From: Arenibacter sp. F26102 | GTDB lineage: Bacteria; Bacteroidota; Bacteroidia; Flavobacteriales; Flavobacteriaceae | Length of the DNA stretch: 64,000 nt | Assembly (NCBI RefSeq): GCF_023015865.1 | Contig: NZ_JALKBC010000014.1 | Coordinates: forward strand, 62,001-126,000 | Reading direction: 5' to 3' | Part shown: one piece after another, positions 47,237 to 56,542 of the stretch | How the letters are laid out: each line of letters starts with the position of its first letter | How positions within the stretch are numbered: the first letter of the stretch is position 1 | The notes under the pieces: generated by a model | The model's input: only the letters and a program-made list of their open reading frames with translations | What the model was told of the DNA's origin: nothing | The model's database searches: none | Translations under genes and position numbers: made by a program

Positions 47237-47261
47237 CATAATTTTTTACTGCTATTGGTAC

Positions 47262-49832
47262 TTAGAAGTTATAACGCAAACTAAAGTTCCAGGTCCTACC
47301 ATAACCAAACCTAACTCGGTTATCTGTATTTACACCGTTCCAAACGTCATCTCCAGGCTCAACATGTGTGTTATCGCTAGAGCTTTCCAAATATACCTCA
47401 TCAAAGACATTATTAATGTTTAAACGGAACTGAATGGATTTATTGCTCTCCTTTCCAACCAACATACGGTAAGAAAGCCCGGCATCCATGGTGTCATAAG
47501 AAGGTAATTTAATAGCCCCCCTATTATCGGCAGTTGAAAATTCGGAATCCCCGAAAAGGGTGGAACCATATAAATTATCATATAGATTCCAGTTGGCATC
47601 CAATTTAAACCTGGGCAATATTTCATAATCCCCGCTAATACCTGCAGTAAACTGCGCAGCCTGACCAATTTTCACACCATCTATATAACTCGGGTCTCCT
47701 GTAGAAATTATATTTCCATTTTCATCAGAGGTGGTAGTAGTAACATTACCATCATATTCCCAATTACCAATAGATACAAATCCCTGAAAATTCAATCCGT
47801 CCGCAGGGCGTGCAAACACTTCCAATTCCACACCGGAATGTACCTGTTTTAATGGACTGGTTTGGGTAAACTCGTCCACTATATTATCATTATTGGTGTC
47901 ATCGGAGCTATATTGTATCCTATTGTCCCAAATAGTGTAGTACACGTTCAAGTTGGCAGATAAAATATCGCCCATAAACTTATATCCACCTTCCAAACCA
48001 GTAATTTTTTGATTTTCGGTCGCCAAAGGATTCAATTCATTTGAATTTCTATCATCAATATACAAATCACTGTGATAAGGCTGCCGTGAGTAGTAACCTG
48101 CATTGGCAAAAATTGCATGTTGATCGGATAGGTTATAGGCCACACCGGCCTTAACGTTAAAGCCTGGGTTGTTGACTTTTTCAGATTCGTCTGCCCGTCC
48201 TTCGTTGACTGCATTTAAAAATTCCGTTCTAACATGGCTTTGAGTGGAAGCCGATCCTTGAAAGAAAGCGGAAAAAGCATCTTTGGAATATTCCAGCTGG
48301 CCAAATACACCTGCATAGTTAATTACTTCCTCATAGTCATAACCAAATCTTTGTGAATGATCATCATTTGGATTAAAAGTTATATTCCAAGGATTGATAC
48401 CCCCATAGGCATTGGTCAGTTCATAGGCACCTCCGTTGTAAACACTGGAAGCAGATACGGAATTTACCCCAATAAACTCCCTTACATCCCTAAAGTGTAT
48501 TCCTTTGTATAGACGTACATCGGCACCAACATTAAAATCCAGATTTTCGTTAATTTTTTTGTTGAAGTTAGAAACTAGACCTGACCAGTTATGATTGTTA
48601 TTTGAACCTCTCGCGTAAAGGGCATCTCCAGAATTTCTATCTGTAATTAATTGTGCAAAACTACCCCTACCGATAGACCCGTACAAAACGGTAGATAAAG
48701 AGGACGTATCATTAAAAGTCAAATCCCAGCTTAAATTGGCCACTGGCTTGTGGTAGATATTTCTACCCCCAGGGTAAGCTCCACCATTTAAGGTGTTAGG
48801 GCTATTTACGTTGTCTGTATTCCAGGAATTATATTTTCTCCCATTATCCAGGAAAGTCCTTAAGTCATCTGAACCGGCAGCAGCATGCCATTGTGGGGCT
48901 CCCGTTAAAATAAAGTTGAAAACATTATTCTCGTTGGGTACATATCCAAAGGAAAGGAAGTAGGTTTGCCCTTGACCTCCTGTATTATCCACATAACCAT
49001 CACCTTGCCAGTGCCCCAACATTGCAGCAACGGACAAGCCATTTTCCATTAAACCAGTTGAATAATATCCAGTGGTCTTTATATAATTATCATTACCGAT
49101 CATAGTTTGGAAAAAACCGCCTTCACGCTTATCCAATGTTTTTGTAACTATGTTCACCGTACCTCCAACAGAAGAAATGGCCAATTTGGAAGACCCCAAT
49201 CCCCTTTGTACCTGAATTGCATTGGCGATATCCAAAACACCCGACCAGTTGGACCAGTACATTTTACCATCTTCCATTCCATTAATGGGCTGCCCGTTTA
49301 ACAAGAAAGCCGTATTGGTCTGATCAAATCCTCTTAAGAACATTTGGCCATCTCCAAATCCACCACCTTTTACATTTTGCACTGAGGGGGTCGACTTTAA
49401 AACCTCAGGAAGGTCCCAATTTCCTGTTTTTTCCCTTATTTCATTAGCCTTGATGGTAGATACAGCAATTGGTGTTTGTCTATCCTCAGCCAAATCTATA
49501 ATACCTGAACCAACTATTACCACTCCTTCCAATTCCTGAGCGTCAGGATTTAATGATATGGTCCCAATATTGCCTATTGAGGTGAAATTTACTTTCTTAC
49601 TAATAAATCCAATATAGGAAATTACCAAAGTTCCCGAACCTTGGACTACGTCTATTGTAAAGTTACCATCAAAGTCTGCGGCAACCCCATTTGTGGTCCC
49701 TTGAACCAAAATATTAGCTCCAGGCAGGGGATCTCCAAAATCACCATCCACTACCGAACCGGTAATAGTTCCTTGGGCAAACCCAACTGCAGTTAATAAA
49801 AATGCGGCAATAACAAAGTACTTTTTTTTCAT
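47262..49832 (-). CDS. TonB-dependent receptor with carboxypeptidase-like domain
   Basis: The 856-residue receptor has a signal peptide (about 1-19, AVGFAQ), a CarboxypepD_reg domain (about 20-105, TGSVVDGDFGDPLPGANILV), a plug (about 115-230, with EIREKTGNWDLPEVLKSTPSV, NGQPINGMEDGKMYWSNW and VQRGLGSSKLAISSVGGTVNIV) and a beta-barrel ending WNFSLRYNF with terminal Phe. It is monocistronic, with its own terminator, so no substrate-binding lipoprotein partner is encoded alongside. The conserved WSNWSG segment appears in a group of flavobacterial receptors with a common but unidentified ligand. Confidence 0.93.
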   Translation of the reverse strand: MKKKYFVIAAFLLTAVGFAQGTITGSVVDGDFGDPLPGANILVQGTTNGVAADFDGNFTIDVVQGSGTLVISYIGFISKKVNFTSIGNIGTISLNPDAQELEGVVIVGSGIIDLAEDRQTPIAVSTIKANEIREKTGNWDLPEVLKSTPSVQNVKGGGFGDGQMFLRGFDQTNTAFLLNGQPINGMEDGKMYWSNWSGVLDIANAIQVQRGLGSSKLAISSVGGTVNIVTKTLDKREGGFFQTMIGNDNYIKTTGYYSTGLMENGLSVAAMLGHWQGDGYVDNTGGQGQTYFLSFGYVPNENNVFNFILTGAPQWHAAAGSDDLRTFLDNGRKYNSWNTDNVNSPNTLNGGAYPGGRNIYHKPVANLSWDLTFNDTSSLSTVLYGSIGRGSFAQLITDRNSGDALYARGSNNNHNWSGLVSNFNKKINENLDFNVGADVRLYKGIHFRDVREFIGVNSVSASSVYNGGAYELTNAYGGINPWNITFNPNDDHSQRFGYDYEEVINYAGVFGQLEYSKDAFSAFFQGSASTQSHVRTEFLNAVNEGRADESEKVNNPGFNVKAGVAYNLSDQHAIFANAGYYSRQPYHSDLYIDDRNSNELNPLATENQKITGLEGGYKFMGDILSANLNVYYTIWDNRIQYSSDDTNNDNIVDEFTQTSPLKQVHSGVELEVFARPADGLNFQGFVSIGNWEYDGNVTTTTSDENGNIISTGDPSYIDGVKIGQAAQFTAGISGDYEILPRFKLDANWNLYDNLYGSTLFGDSEFSTADNRGAIKLPSYDTMDAGLSYRMLVGKESNKSIQFRLNINNVFDEVYLESSSDNTHVEPGDDVWNGVNTDNRVRFGYGRTWNFSLRYNF

Positions 49833-50004
49833 TTTTCTTAGAGTTAATTAGTTTTAAATAATCGCTGCAAAAGTGTGTTAATTTTTACAACAATATATTA
49901 CCATAATGTTAAATTAGTCGGCGCGAATTTAACATTAAAAACCTAAAAAAACTCTGAAAAACAGGACGTTATTGCCATTTGTCAAGTATTGGCAAAATTG
50001 TCTT

Positions 50005-51642
50005 TTATTTCTTAAATAAATCTAAAAGATTTAACGTAGAAGCATCATGATTCGCAATTTCCGAACCCTCAATGTCGTTTAAGATAGCGGTAGCCAATTG
50101 TTTGCCCAATTCCACACCCCATTGATCATAACTATAAATATTCCATACAATTCCTTGTACGTAAATTTTATGTTCATACATAGCTATAAGCGACCCCAGG
50201 CTCTTGGGCGTAAGTTTATCAATAAAAAGGGTATTGGTAGGTTTGTTCCCCTCAAAGACCTTGAAAGGCAATATTTCCGCAATTTCTTTTTCCGCTACCT
50301 TTTTGTCCTCCAACTCCTTCCTGACCTCTTCAGAAGTCTTACCATTCATAAGCGCCTCCGTTTGAGCAAAAAAGTTGGCCATTAATTTATTGTGGTGGTC
50401 TTTATCTCCGTGCAAAGATTCCTTAAAACCAATAAAATCGGTAGGGATCAATTTGGTGCCTTGATGTATCAATTGAAAAAAGGCATGCTGTGAATTTGTT
50501 CCTGGCTCACCCCAGATTATGGTACCTGTTTCATAGGTTACCTTATTTCCGTTCCTATCCACGCTTTTTCCATTGCTTTCCATGATACCCTGTTGTAAAT
50601 AGGCGGAAAACCTACTTAAATACTGGGTATAAGGAATAATAGCCTCGGTCTCTGCACCGTAAAAATTATTGTACCAAACACTAATAAGTGCTAAAGTTAC
50701 AGGAATATTTTCCGAAAAATTGGCGGTCTTAAAATGGTCATCCATCTCATTGGCCCCAACCAACATATTATCAAAATTCTTATAACCTACTGCCAATGCA
50801 ATAGAAAGTCCAACAGCGCTCCACAATGAAAACCTACCGCCGACCCAGTCCCACATGGGGAACACATTCTCCGGCACTATTCCAAATTCCGATATTTTCT
50901 CTGTATTGGTAGATACGGCAGCGAAATGCTTGGCCACATCCTTTTGGGTAGCGTGCTTTAAAAACCACTTCTTTATGGTGGTAGCATTGCTCAAAGTCTC
51001 CTGTGTTGTAAAGGTCTTGGATACTACTACGAACAATGTAGTTTCGGGATCCAACTCTTTAAGGGTTTCGTACACATGATCCCCATCCACATTGCTGACA
51101 AAATGCATTTTTAAATGGTTCCCATAAAATTTCAAGGCTTCGACCACCATGGCAGGTCCAAGATCTGAACCCCCAATACCAATATTCACCACATCGGTGA
51201 AAGTCTTTCCGGTATACCCCTTTTTTGATCCAGAAATAATTGAATCCGTGAATGACTTTAATTTTTGTTTTACCTCATAAATCTCCGGAACAATATTAAC
51301 CCCGTCAACTTTGATTACATCCGATTTCTTTGCTCTTAGGGCCGTGTGAAGAACTTCCCTACCCTCTGTATTATTTATTATTTCTCCTTGAAATTGCTTT
51401 TGAATTGCGTCTTTTAACCCAACCTCATTGGCCAACTGCAAAAGAAGATCTAAAGTTTCTTGGGTAATCCTATTCTTTGAAAAGTCGACCAAAAAGTCGT
51501 TCCAACGAATACTGTGTTTTTTTGCCCGACCGGAATCTAGGGCAAATAACTCCTTTAAGGTTTTATTTTTATTTTCTTTAAAGTGTTCTGCAAGTTTTTT
51601 CCAGGCTTCTGTTTTGGTCGGGTCGGTGTTCTGTAAGGCCAT
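50005..51642 (-). CDS. pgi: Glucose-6-phosphate isomerase
   Basis: The 545-residue enzyme interconverts glucose-6-phosphate and fructose-6-phosphate. The phospho-binding segment [12 protein letters not shown] is intact, followed by [15 protein letters not shown], the conserved [16 protein letters not shown]-like helix and the catalytic region [15 protein letters not shown] and [18 protein letters not shown]. Length is normal. It is last in a tight operon, 4 bp after the M23 peptidase gene. Fructose-6-phosphate from it would feed glmS at 17-19 kb, although the genes are unlinked. Confidence 0.98.
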   Translation of the reverse strand: MALQNTDPTKTEAWKKLAEHFKENKNKTLKELFALDSGRAKKHSIRWNDFLVDFSKNRITQETLDLLLQLANEVGLKDAIQKQFQGEIINNTEGREVLHTALRAKKSDVIKVDGVNIVPEIYEVKQKLKSFTDSIISGSKKGYTGKTFTDVVNIGIGGSDLGPAMVVEALKFYGNHLKMHFVSNVDGDHVYETLKELDPETTLFVVVSKTFTTQETLSNATTIKKWFLKHATQKDVAKHFAAVSTNTEKISEFGIVPENVFPMWDWVGGRFSLWSAVGLSIALAVGYKNFDNMLVGANEMDDHFKTANFSENIPVTLALISVWYNNFYGAETEAIIPYTQYLSRFSAYLQQGIMESNGKSVDRNGNKVTYETGTIIWGEPGTNSQHAFFQLIHQGTKLIPTDFIGFKESLHGDKDHHNKLMANFFAQTEALMNGKTSEEVRKELEDKKVAEKEIAEILPFKVFEGNKPTNTLFIDKLTPKSLGSLIAMYEHKIYVQGIVWNIYSYDQWGVELGKQLATAILNDIEGSEIANHDASTLNLLDLFKK

Positions 51643-51646
51643 TTTA

Positions 51647-52912
51647 TTAATTGAGTGTTAGCAAATCTTCTTCAGGTAATTCTATATATTCAATACAATC
51701 CAATTGACTTTTCTTAGGCCCTACAAAATCCAAGTAATCTGTTTTTAAGCTATCTGCTATAGGCTCTGCGGCAGGTAATTTTTCCCTTAATGGATCTACT
51801 TGTTGCCCGTTTTTCCAAAATCTATAACATACATGGGGACCCCCTGTATTGCCGGTCATTCCTATCCAACCTATAACATCGCCCTGTTTCACAAAATCAC
51901 CTTTCCTAACCTTCTGGTTCTTCATATGAAGATATTGTGTGCTATACGTCCCATTGTGTTGAATCTTGACATATTTACCGTTGCCACCTCTTCTAGTAGA
52001 TTCTGTTACCGTACCGTTGGCGGTAGCCAAGATAGGCGTCCCAATTGGAGCTGCATAATCTGTTCCCTTATGTGGCCTCACCTTGTAACCATAATAGGCA
52101 ATTCTTCTATTCAAATTATACCTAGAGGATATTCTACTGAATTGAACTGGAGACTGTAAAAAAGTACGTCTTAGATTTTTGGCTTGATCGTCATAATAAT
52201 CATTGATGTTTTTGGTAGAATCCGACACAAAGTTGAAGGCGTAAAAAGGTTCCCCATTGTGTTCGAAATAAGCAGCTTCAATTCCCGTAGCACCAGCATA
52301 AATGGTATCATTTATATACTTTTCCTTGTAGATTACCTTGAACCTATCACCCTTCTGAAGTCTGAAGAAATCGATGGTCCATGCGTAAATTTCAGATAAA
52401 TTATTGGTAACGTTGTAATCTATGCCCTGTTGCAAAATCGCTTCGGACAAAGACGATTCTATAATTCCGGAAGCTTCGCGCTGCACATATTTAACCTTTT
52501 GTTTATTCCTATAGGCTGAAACACTGTCTCTAAAATCGACCACAGTATAGTTAATGGGATCGTTCTGATAAATAAAAACCTGGGCATTATTAATAGTATC
52601 CTTCGATTTTAAAATTAGATAAGGTTTCCCCACAACTATTTTTCGCACATCGAAAGTATCCCTGAAGTGTTCCGAAACTCTAGCAATTTTAGGATAATCT
52701 ACCCTATTCTTTAACATTAACTCCCCAAAGCTATCCCCATTTTTTACGGTATCGCGCAGGACCTCAAAATCGTCCATATTAAACCCAAACTCCTTAACAA
52801 CTACAGGTTTCTCTATAGTTACCACCTCTGCTAATTCCTGAGTTGCAGGTTTATCTTCCTTACAGGAAATTATAAAAGCTAAACTTAAAACTAGGCCCCA
52901 ATATTTTTGCAT
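51647..52912 (-). CDS. M23-family peptidoglycan metallopeptidase lipoprotein
   Basis: The 421-residue protein is a lipoprotein (Cys17, FIISC) with an N-terminal LysM/OapA-like region (about 50-125, with [24 protein letters not shown]) and a C-terminal LytM domain (about 280-385). Zinc-site motifs are RPHKGTDY (HxxxD) and the catalytic His in YLHM; the last motif reads GPHVCYRF, so the usual HxH is HxC and the second His, a zinc ligand in LytM, is Cys. Cys can also bind zinc, so the enzyme may still be active. It acts on peptidoglycan cross-links in the periplasm. It lies in a four-gene operon, 7 bp after the dioxygenase and 4 bp before pgi. Confidence 0.92.
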   Translation of the reverse strand: MQKYWGLVLSLAFIISCKEDKPATQELAEVVTIEKPVVVKEFGFNMDDFEVLRDTVKNGDSFGELMLKNRVDYPKIARVSEHFRDTFDVRKIVVGKPYLILKSKDTINNAQVFIYQNDPINYTVVDFRDSVSAYRNKQKVKYVQREASGIIESSLSEAILQQGIDYNVTNNLSEIYAWTIDFFRLQKGDRFKVIYKEKYINDTIYAGATGIEAAYFEHNGEPFYAFNFVSDSTKNINDYYDDQAKNLRRTFLQSPVQFSRISSRYNLNRRIAYYGYKVRPHKGTDYAAPIGTPILATANGTVTESTRRGGNGKYVKIQHNGTYSTQYLHMKNQKVRKGDFVKQGDVIGWIGMTGNTGGPHVCYRFWKNGQQVDPLREKLPAAEPIADSLKTDYLDFVGPKKSQLDCIEYIELPEEDLLTLN

Positions 52913-52919
52913 TGTTATC

Positions 52920-53879
52920 TTATACTTTTTCTGGGTTAAAGATATGGTCTACCCACTGTTTTCCCCAATTATTTAACTCTTGTTTTGTATACAGTTCCGG
53001 AAAAAATACAACTTTCTGGAAATTTGGAGGCAAATATTCCTTCCAATTTGTTCCCCCAGTGGCATCGATCTGTGCATTGTCCTTGGTCAGGTAACGGTAT
53101 GCAGATCCCATGTGCATCAAGGGCCAATTTACGTTGGCATTGATATCCAAAGCTTTTAACGCTTCAACCAAGGTTTTATTATCCTTGCTGTTCTGTGGTA
53201 ATTGTTGGTATTTGTGATATATAGTACTGTTCTTCACCTGGTTGGCTATTCGTATCAATCTTGGCGTATAACGGTATTCGAATTGCTTAAGCGTAAGGGT
53301 TTTCTCTCCGGTGACAACATCGGTAGCTCCTTTTTTCCAATATATGTGCTCATATAAATCCTCAATGCTATTTGCTGAAGAGAAATTATGCCTTTCGGAG
53401 AAATGCACCAAGTTCTCCAATGGTGTCGCATAAAGCTCTATCATCCTATATTGGGCGGACTGAAAGCCACTTGCAGGGAGCAATGCCATCCTGTACTGCA
53501 TAAACTGCTCGCGCTGCATTCCCTTGATCATAACACTGAAAGAAGAGATCAAAACTTGGTAGTAACTGTTGATGCGGTTGGCTTTTTCAATAAAAAAATC
53601 CACATCCTGTGTCTTATCATCCACAATTTGCTTTTGTTCGTGGAGGATAAGTTTAAAATATAATTCGGTAATCTGGTGGTACATTATAAATATCTCCTCG
53701 TCCGGGAAATGTGTCCTGGGCACTTGGATACTTAGTAAGGTATCCAAATGAATGTAATCCCAATAGGTTAGATAGCGCTGATAAAGAAGACCATCCAAAT
53801 AAGAGCTTAGGTCTTGCCCAGAATCCTTGTATTTTTCTTCTAGTTTGGAAATCTGGGAATCAATATGCTCTTTATTCAT
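52920..53879 (-). CDS. Tryptophan 2,3-dioxygenase family protein
   Basis: The 319-residue protein starts with a helix-rich segment and has the family signatures TYWDYIHLDTLLSIQ, DEEIFIMYHQITELYFKLILHEQ and the C-terminal part with SAYRYLTKDNAQIDATGGTNWKEYLPP. The enzyme is a cytoplasmic heme protein that opens the indole ring of tryptophan to N-formylkynurenine. The call rests on the whole helical pattern; tyrosine catabolism (hppD) lies 1.3 kb away, which fits an aromatic amino-acid theme. No kynureninase or formamidase gene is in the window. It sits between DUF3108 (1 bp) and the M23 peptidase (7 bp) in one operon. Confidence 0.9.
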   Translation of the reverse strand: MNKEHIDSQISKLEEKYKDSGQDLSSYLDGLLYQRYLTYWDYIHLDTLLSIQVPRTHFPDEEIFIMYHQITELYFKLILHEQKQIVDDKTQDVDFFIEKANRINSYYQVLISSFSVMIKGMQREQFMQYRMALLPASGFQSAQYRMIELYATPLENLVHFSERHNFSSANSIEDLYEHIYWKKGATDVVTGEKTLTLKQFEYRYTPRLIRIANQVKNSTIYHKYQQLPQNSKDNKTLVEALKALDINANVNWPLMHMGSAYRYLTKDNAQIDATGGTNWKEYLPPNFQKVVFFPELYTKQELNNWGKQWVDHIFNPEKV

Positions 53880-53880
53880 T

Positions 53881-54708
53881 TTAATCCATTATTATTTTAA
53901 ATTGATGCTTCAGTCCGTTGTAGCCATCCAAATCCGCCTTTATAGACCCAACACTCAAATCGGCCTGAATTCTAATGGGTATTCTATTGCCGTCATTGGA
54001 TACCCAAAGTGACAAACTTTCCTGCTCCTTAAATACTCTACCAGATTGCACATAAGGCCTAAACCTTAAACATTCAACCTTACCATATTTAGTTCTTAAA
54101 ACCTCCATCCCCAGGTATTTAAGTTTAAACTTAAATACTCCATCATCGTCATAAAGCAGGTTTAACTCAATAGACTCCCCTTCTACCAATTCTTCAACTT
54201 TATAGTTATTGCGGAGAAAATAAAAAGCCGAAACTAAATCCTGAATACCCTCTTGAATGGTAAAATTAAACTTTTTATCCTTTTTTTTATCGTTTAGTAC
54301 CGCAATATCCTTGTTGTGGTCAAAATTCACTTCAATATCCTTCGTATATCCTCCTTCATCAATTTTTCTAATAAACTTATAAGGCCGTCCATCCTTTTTA
54401 TCAAAATAACTTTCATAGGTGTCGTCTACCTTAAAAAATATACTGGCAAAACCAGTTGTTTTACCATTCCCTACCACATGATAGACTGGAACCCCGTCCA
54501 AATTATGGGATTTTACCTGCAGTGTAGCGTAACTGGCATTCAGGAATCCATAATGTATTCTGAATTTTAACCATTCCCCTATTTTAAAAGCTGATGTATT
54601 TTCCGAATCTTCAGGCATATGAACTCCCCCATCATTTTCCAAATGCTTAACTTGGGAATTGATAGAAAATCCCAAAATTAAAACCAGTATAATGCAAATC
54701 TTCTTCAT
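53881..54708 (-). CDS. DUF3108 family secreted protein
   Basis: The 275-residue protein has a signal peptide (about 1-18, SINSQ) and a DUF3108 domain (about 35-250), with FKIGEWLKFRIHYGFLNASYATLQV at the start, then DDTYESYFDKKDGRPYKFIRKIDEGGY and the closing SLSLWVSNDGNRIPIRIQADLSVGSIKADL. The fold is a beta-barrel-like sheet that probably binds hydrophobic or cell-wall material in the periplasm; function is not known. It is the first gene of the four-gene operon that runs to pgi. Confidence 0.85.
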   Translation of the reverse strand: MKKICIILVLILGFSINSQVKHLENDGGVHMPEDSENTSAFKIGEWLKFRIHYGFLNASYATLQVKSHNLDGVPVYHVVGNGKTTGFASIFFKVDDTYESYFDKKDGRPYKFIRKIDEGGYTKDIEVNFDHNKDIAVLNDKKKDKKFNFTIQEGIQDLVSAFYFLRNNYKVEELVEGESIELNLLYDDDGVFKFKLKYLGMEVLRTKYGKVECLRFRPYVQSGRVFKEQESLSLWVSNDGNRIPIRIQADLSVGSIKADLDGYNGLKHQFKIIMD

Positions 54709-55134
54709 CTGTTTAAATTTGATCTATTGCTTAAGGCCAGAAATACTTCCCGTCCGTCAACATAAGAGGATATATTAAACGCAATTGGCTAGGTTGATAT
54801 TTTGCAAAAGTCTAAATAACACCTCTTTAGTGTTGTAAAATTAATAAAAACGATTTTACTATTCTTTTATTTGATATTACTTAAACAAAATTTGTTCCAA
54901 AAAAAAGCCCACAAAAAAAGCCCAGTCGCAAAACTGGGCTTTTCCTAAATAACCAACCAAACTTTAAATTATGAAAAACCAATACTTAAAGTTGTAAGGG
55001 AACCACCCCTTACGAGTACAAATTTAATACAAGATTTCATTTAAAAATAAGATTTAACTTACTTTAACGATTCTATTAACACTATTTAATAAATAGATGC
55101 TCAAAATTGGCAAAAAGTTAAGAAAAAGCCCTTT
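54709..55134. other. Intergenic region: terminator and two hairpins between hppD and the DUF3108 operon
   Basis: AT-rich, about 426 bp. It contains a terminator (54904-54943) and a second hairpin (GTAAGGG at 54994-55000, CCCTTAC at 55007-55013). An 8-codon frame (54971-54997, encoding MKNQYLKL) lies on the plus strand between the two. The DUF3108 operon promoter should be on the left side. No ordinary gene is visible. Confidence 0.5.
54904..54943 (-). terminator. Intrinsic terminator after hppD
   Basis: A 10-bp stem (AAAAGCCCAG at 54916-54925, CTGGGCTTTT at 54934-54943). On the minus strand it is followed by a T-rich stretch, TTTTTTTGTGGGCTTTTTT-like. It is about 190 nt downstream of the hppD stop. 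Confidence 0.75.
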
Positions 55135-56277
55135 CTATAACGTTCCTCGCGACTCTTGTTCGCGCTCTATTGCTTCAAACAATGCCTTAAAATTTCCCTT
55201 TCCAAAAGATTTTGCACCCTTCCTCTGAATAACTTCAATAAACATGGTAGGCCGATCCAAAATAGGCTTGGTAAAGATCTGCAGCAAATATCCCTCATCA
55301 TCCCTATCTATAAGTATCCCAAGCTCACTCAAGGGTGCCAAATCCTCATCTATTTTACCCACTCTATCCAGCACATCTTCATAATAACTGGAAGGTATGG
55401 TAAGGAACTCGACCCCTCTATTCTTTAGCGAGGTCACCGTTTCAATAATATTGTCGGTGGCCAATGCCATATGCTGTACCCCTGCACCATTATAAAATTC
55501 TATATACTCTTCTATTTGTGATTTTTTTCTTCCGTCTGCGGGTTCATTTATTGGAAATTTGATTCTGCCGTTCCCATTACTCATTACCTTGCTCATTAAA
55601 GCAGTATACTCTGTTGATATATCCTTGTCGTCAAAAGAGACCAACTGGGCAAACCCCATTACCTTTGCATAGAACTGGCACCATTTGTTCATTTCGTTCC
55701 AGCCCACATTGCCCACAATATGGTCTATATACTTTAGCCCCACATCCGCAGGTTTATAAAAAGGTTTCCAAGGCCGATATCCGGGCATGAAAGCCCCCTT
55801 ATAGTTCTTGCGTTCCACAAAGACATGTACCGTTTCCCCATAGGTATGGATACCGGATAGAACCACCTCTCCATCAGCATCTCTTTTCGCTCTAGGCTCA
55901 AAATAACTTTCCGCCCCACGTTTCATCGTTTCCACATAACTCTCCCTAGCATCATCTACCCATAATGCTATTACCTTTACCCCATCGCCATGCGCGTCAA
56001 TATGTCTATTGATATCCCCTCCGGATTTTAGGGGAGAAGTTAATACCAATCTAATTTTATCCTGTTGTAATACATAGGAGACCCGATCTTTAATCCCTGT
56101 TTCCAATCCGGCATAAGCCAAGGGCTGAAAACCCCATGCCGCCATATAATAGTAAGCTGCCTGCTTGGCATTTCCCACATATAGTTCTACAAAATCGGTA
56201 CCCAAAAGCGGAAGAAAATCCTCAGCTTCCAAATTCTCTTTAGTTAATTTTAAAGATGATTTATCTGTTGTTGCCAT
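55135..56277 (-). CDS. hppD: 4-hydroxyphenylpyruvate dioxygenase
   Basis: The ATG at 56277 gives 380 residues beginning MATTDKSS; a 14-codon longer frame has no family sequence in front. The enzyme converts 4-hydroxyphenylpyruvate to homogentisate in tyrosine breakdown, using Fe(II) and oxygen in a VOC-like two-domain fold. The iron ligands are His in YIDHIVGNV, His in GVQHMALAT and Glu in PTMFIEVIQR. The C-terminal helix with FGKGNFKALFEAIEREQE is conserved. Length is normal. It is monocistronic, with its terminator near 54.9 kb. No homogentisate dioxygenase gene is in this window. Confidence 0.96.
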   Translation of the reverse strand: MATTDKSSLKLTKENLEAEDFLPLLGTDFVELYVGNAKQAAYYYMAAWGFQPLAYAGLETGIKDRVSYVLQQDKIRLVLTSPLKSGGDINRHIDAHGDGVKVIALWVDDARESYVETMKRGAESYFEPRAKRDADGEVVLSGIHTYGETVHVFVERKNYKGAFMPGYRPWKPFYKPADVGLKYIDHIVGNVGWNEMNKWCQFYAKVMGFAQLVSFDDKDISTEYTALMSKVMSNGNGRIKFPINEPADGRKKSQIEEYIEFYNGAGVQHMALATDNIIETVTSLKNRGVEFLTIPSSYYEDVLDRVGKIDEDLAPLSELGILIDRDDEGYLLQIFTKPILDRPTMFIEVIQRKGAKSFGKGNFKALFEAIEREQESRGTL

Positions 56278-56542
56278 AGTTAAAAGACTTTTGAATTGAA
56301 TTGTAACATTAATAGCCAAATCCTTAGCTAAAAAAAATGAAAATTGCTGTTATCGAATAAGCCAGAGCTCAGATAACCAATATGTTGCGGTAAATTACCA
56401 CATTGCCCTAAGATGGGCAGTAATATCAATTCTAAATTGTAGCATGACCAAAAACCTATTTAACAAATATCGTAATAAATCTTGGTAATAACTGTTAAGG
56501 CCAGTCCTTTTTAATATGTCAGAACCCCTGCCTAAGCCACGC

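Noticed and set aside
56278-56319. 14-codon extension of 4-hydroxyphenylpyruvate dioxygenase
   Set aside because: The family begins near the inner ATG at 56277; the extra residues have no match to known family starts.
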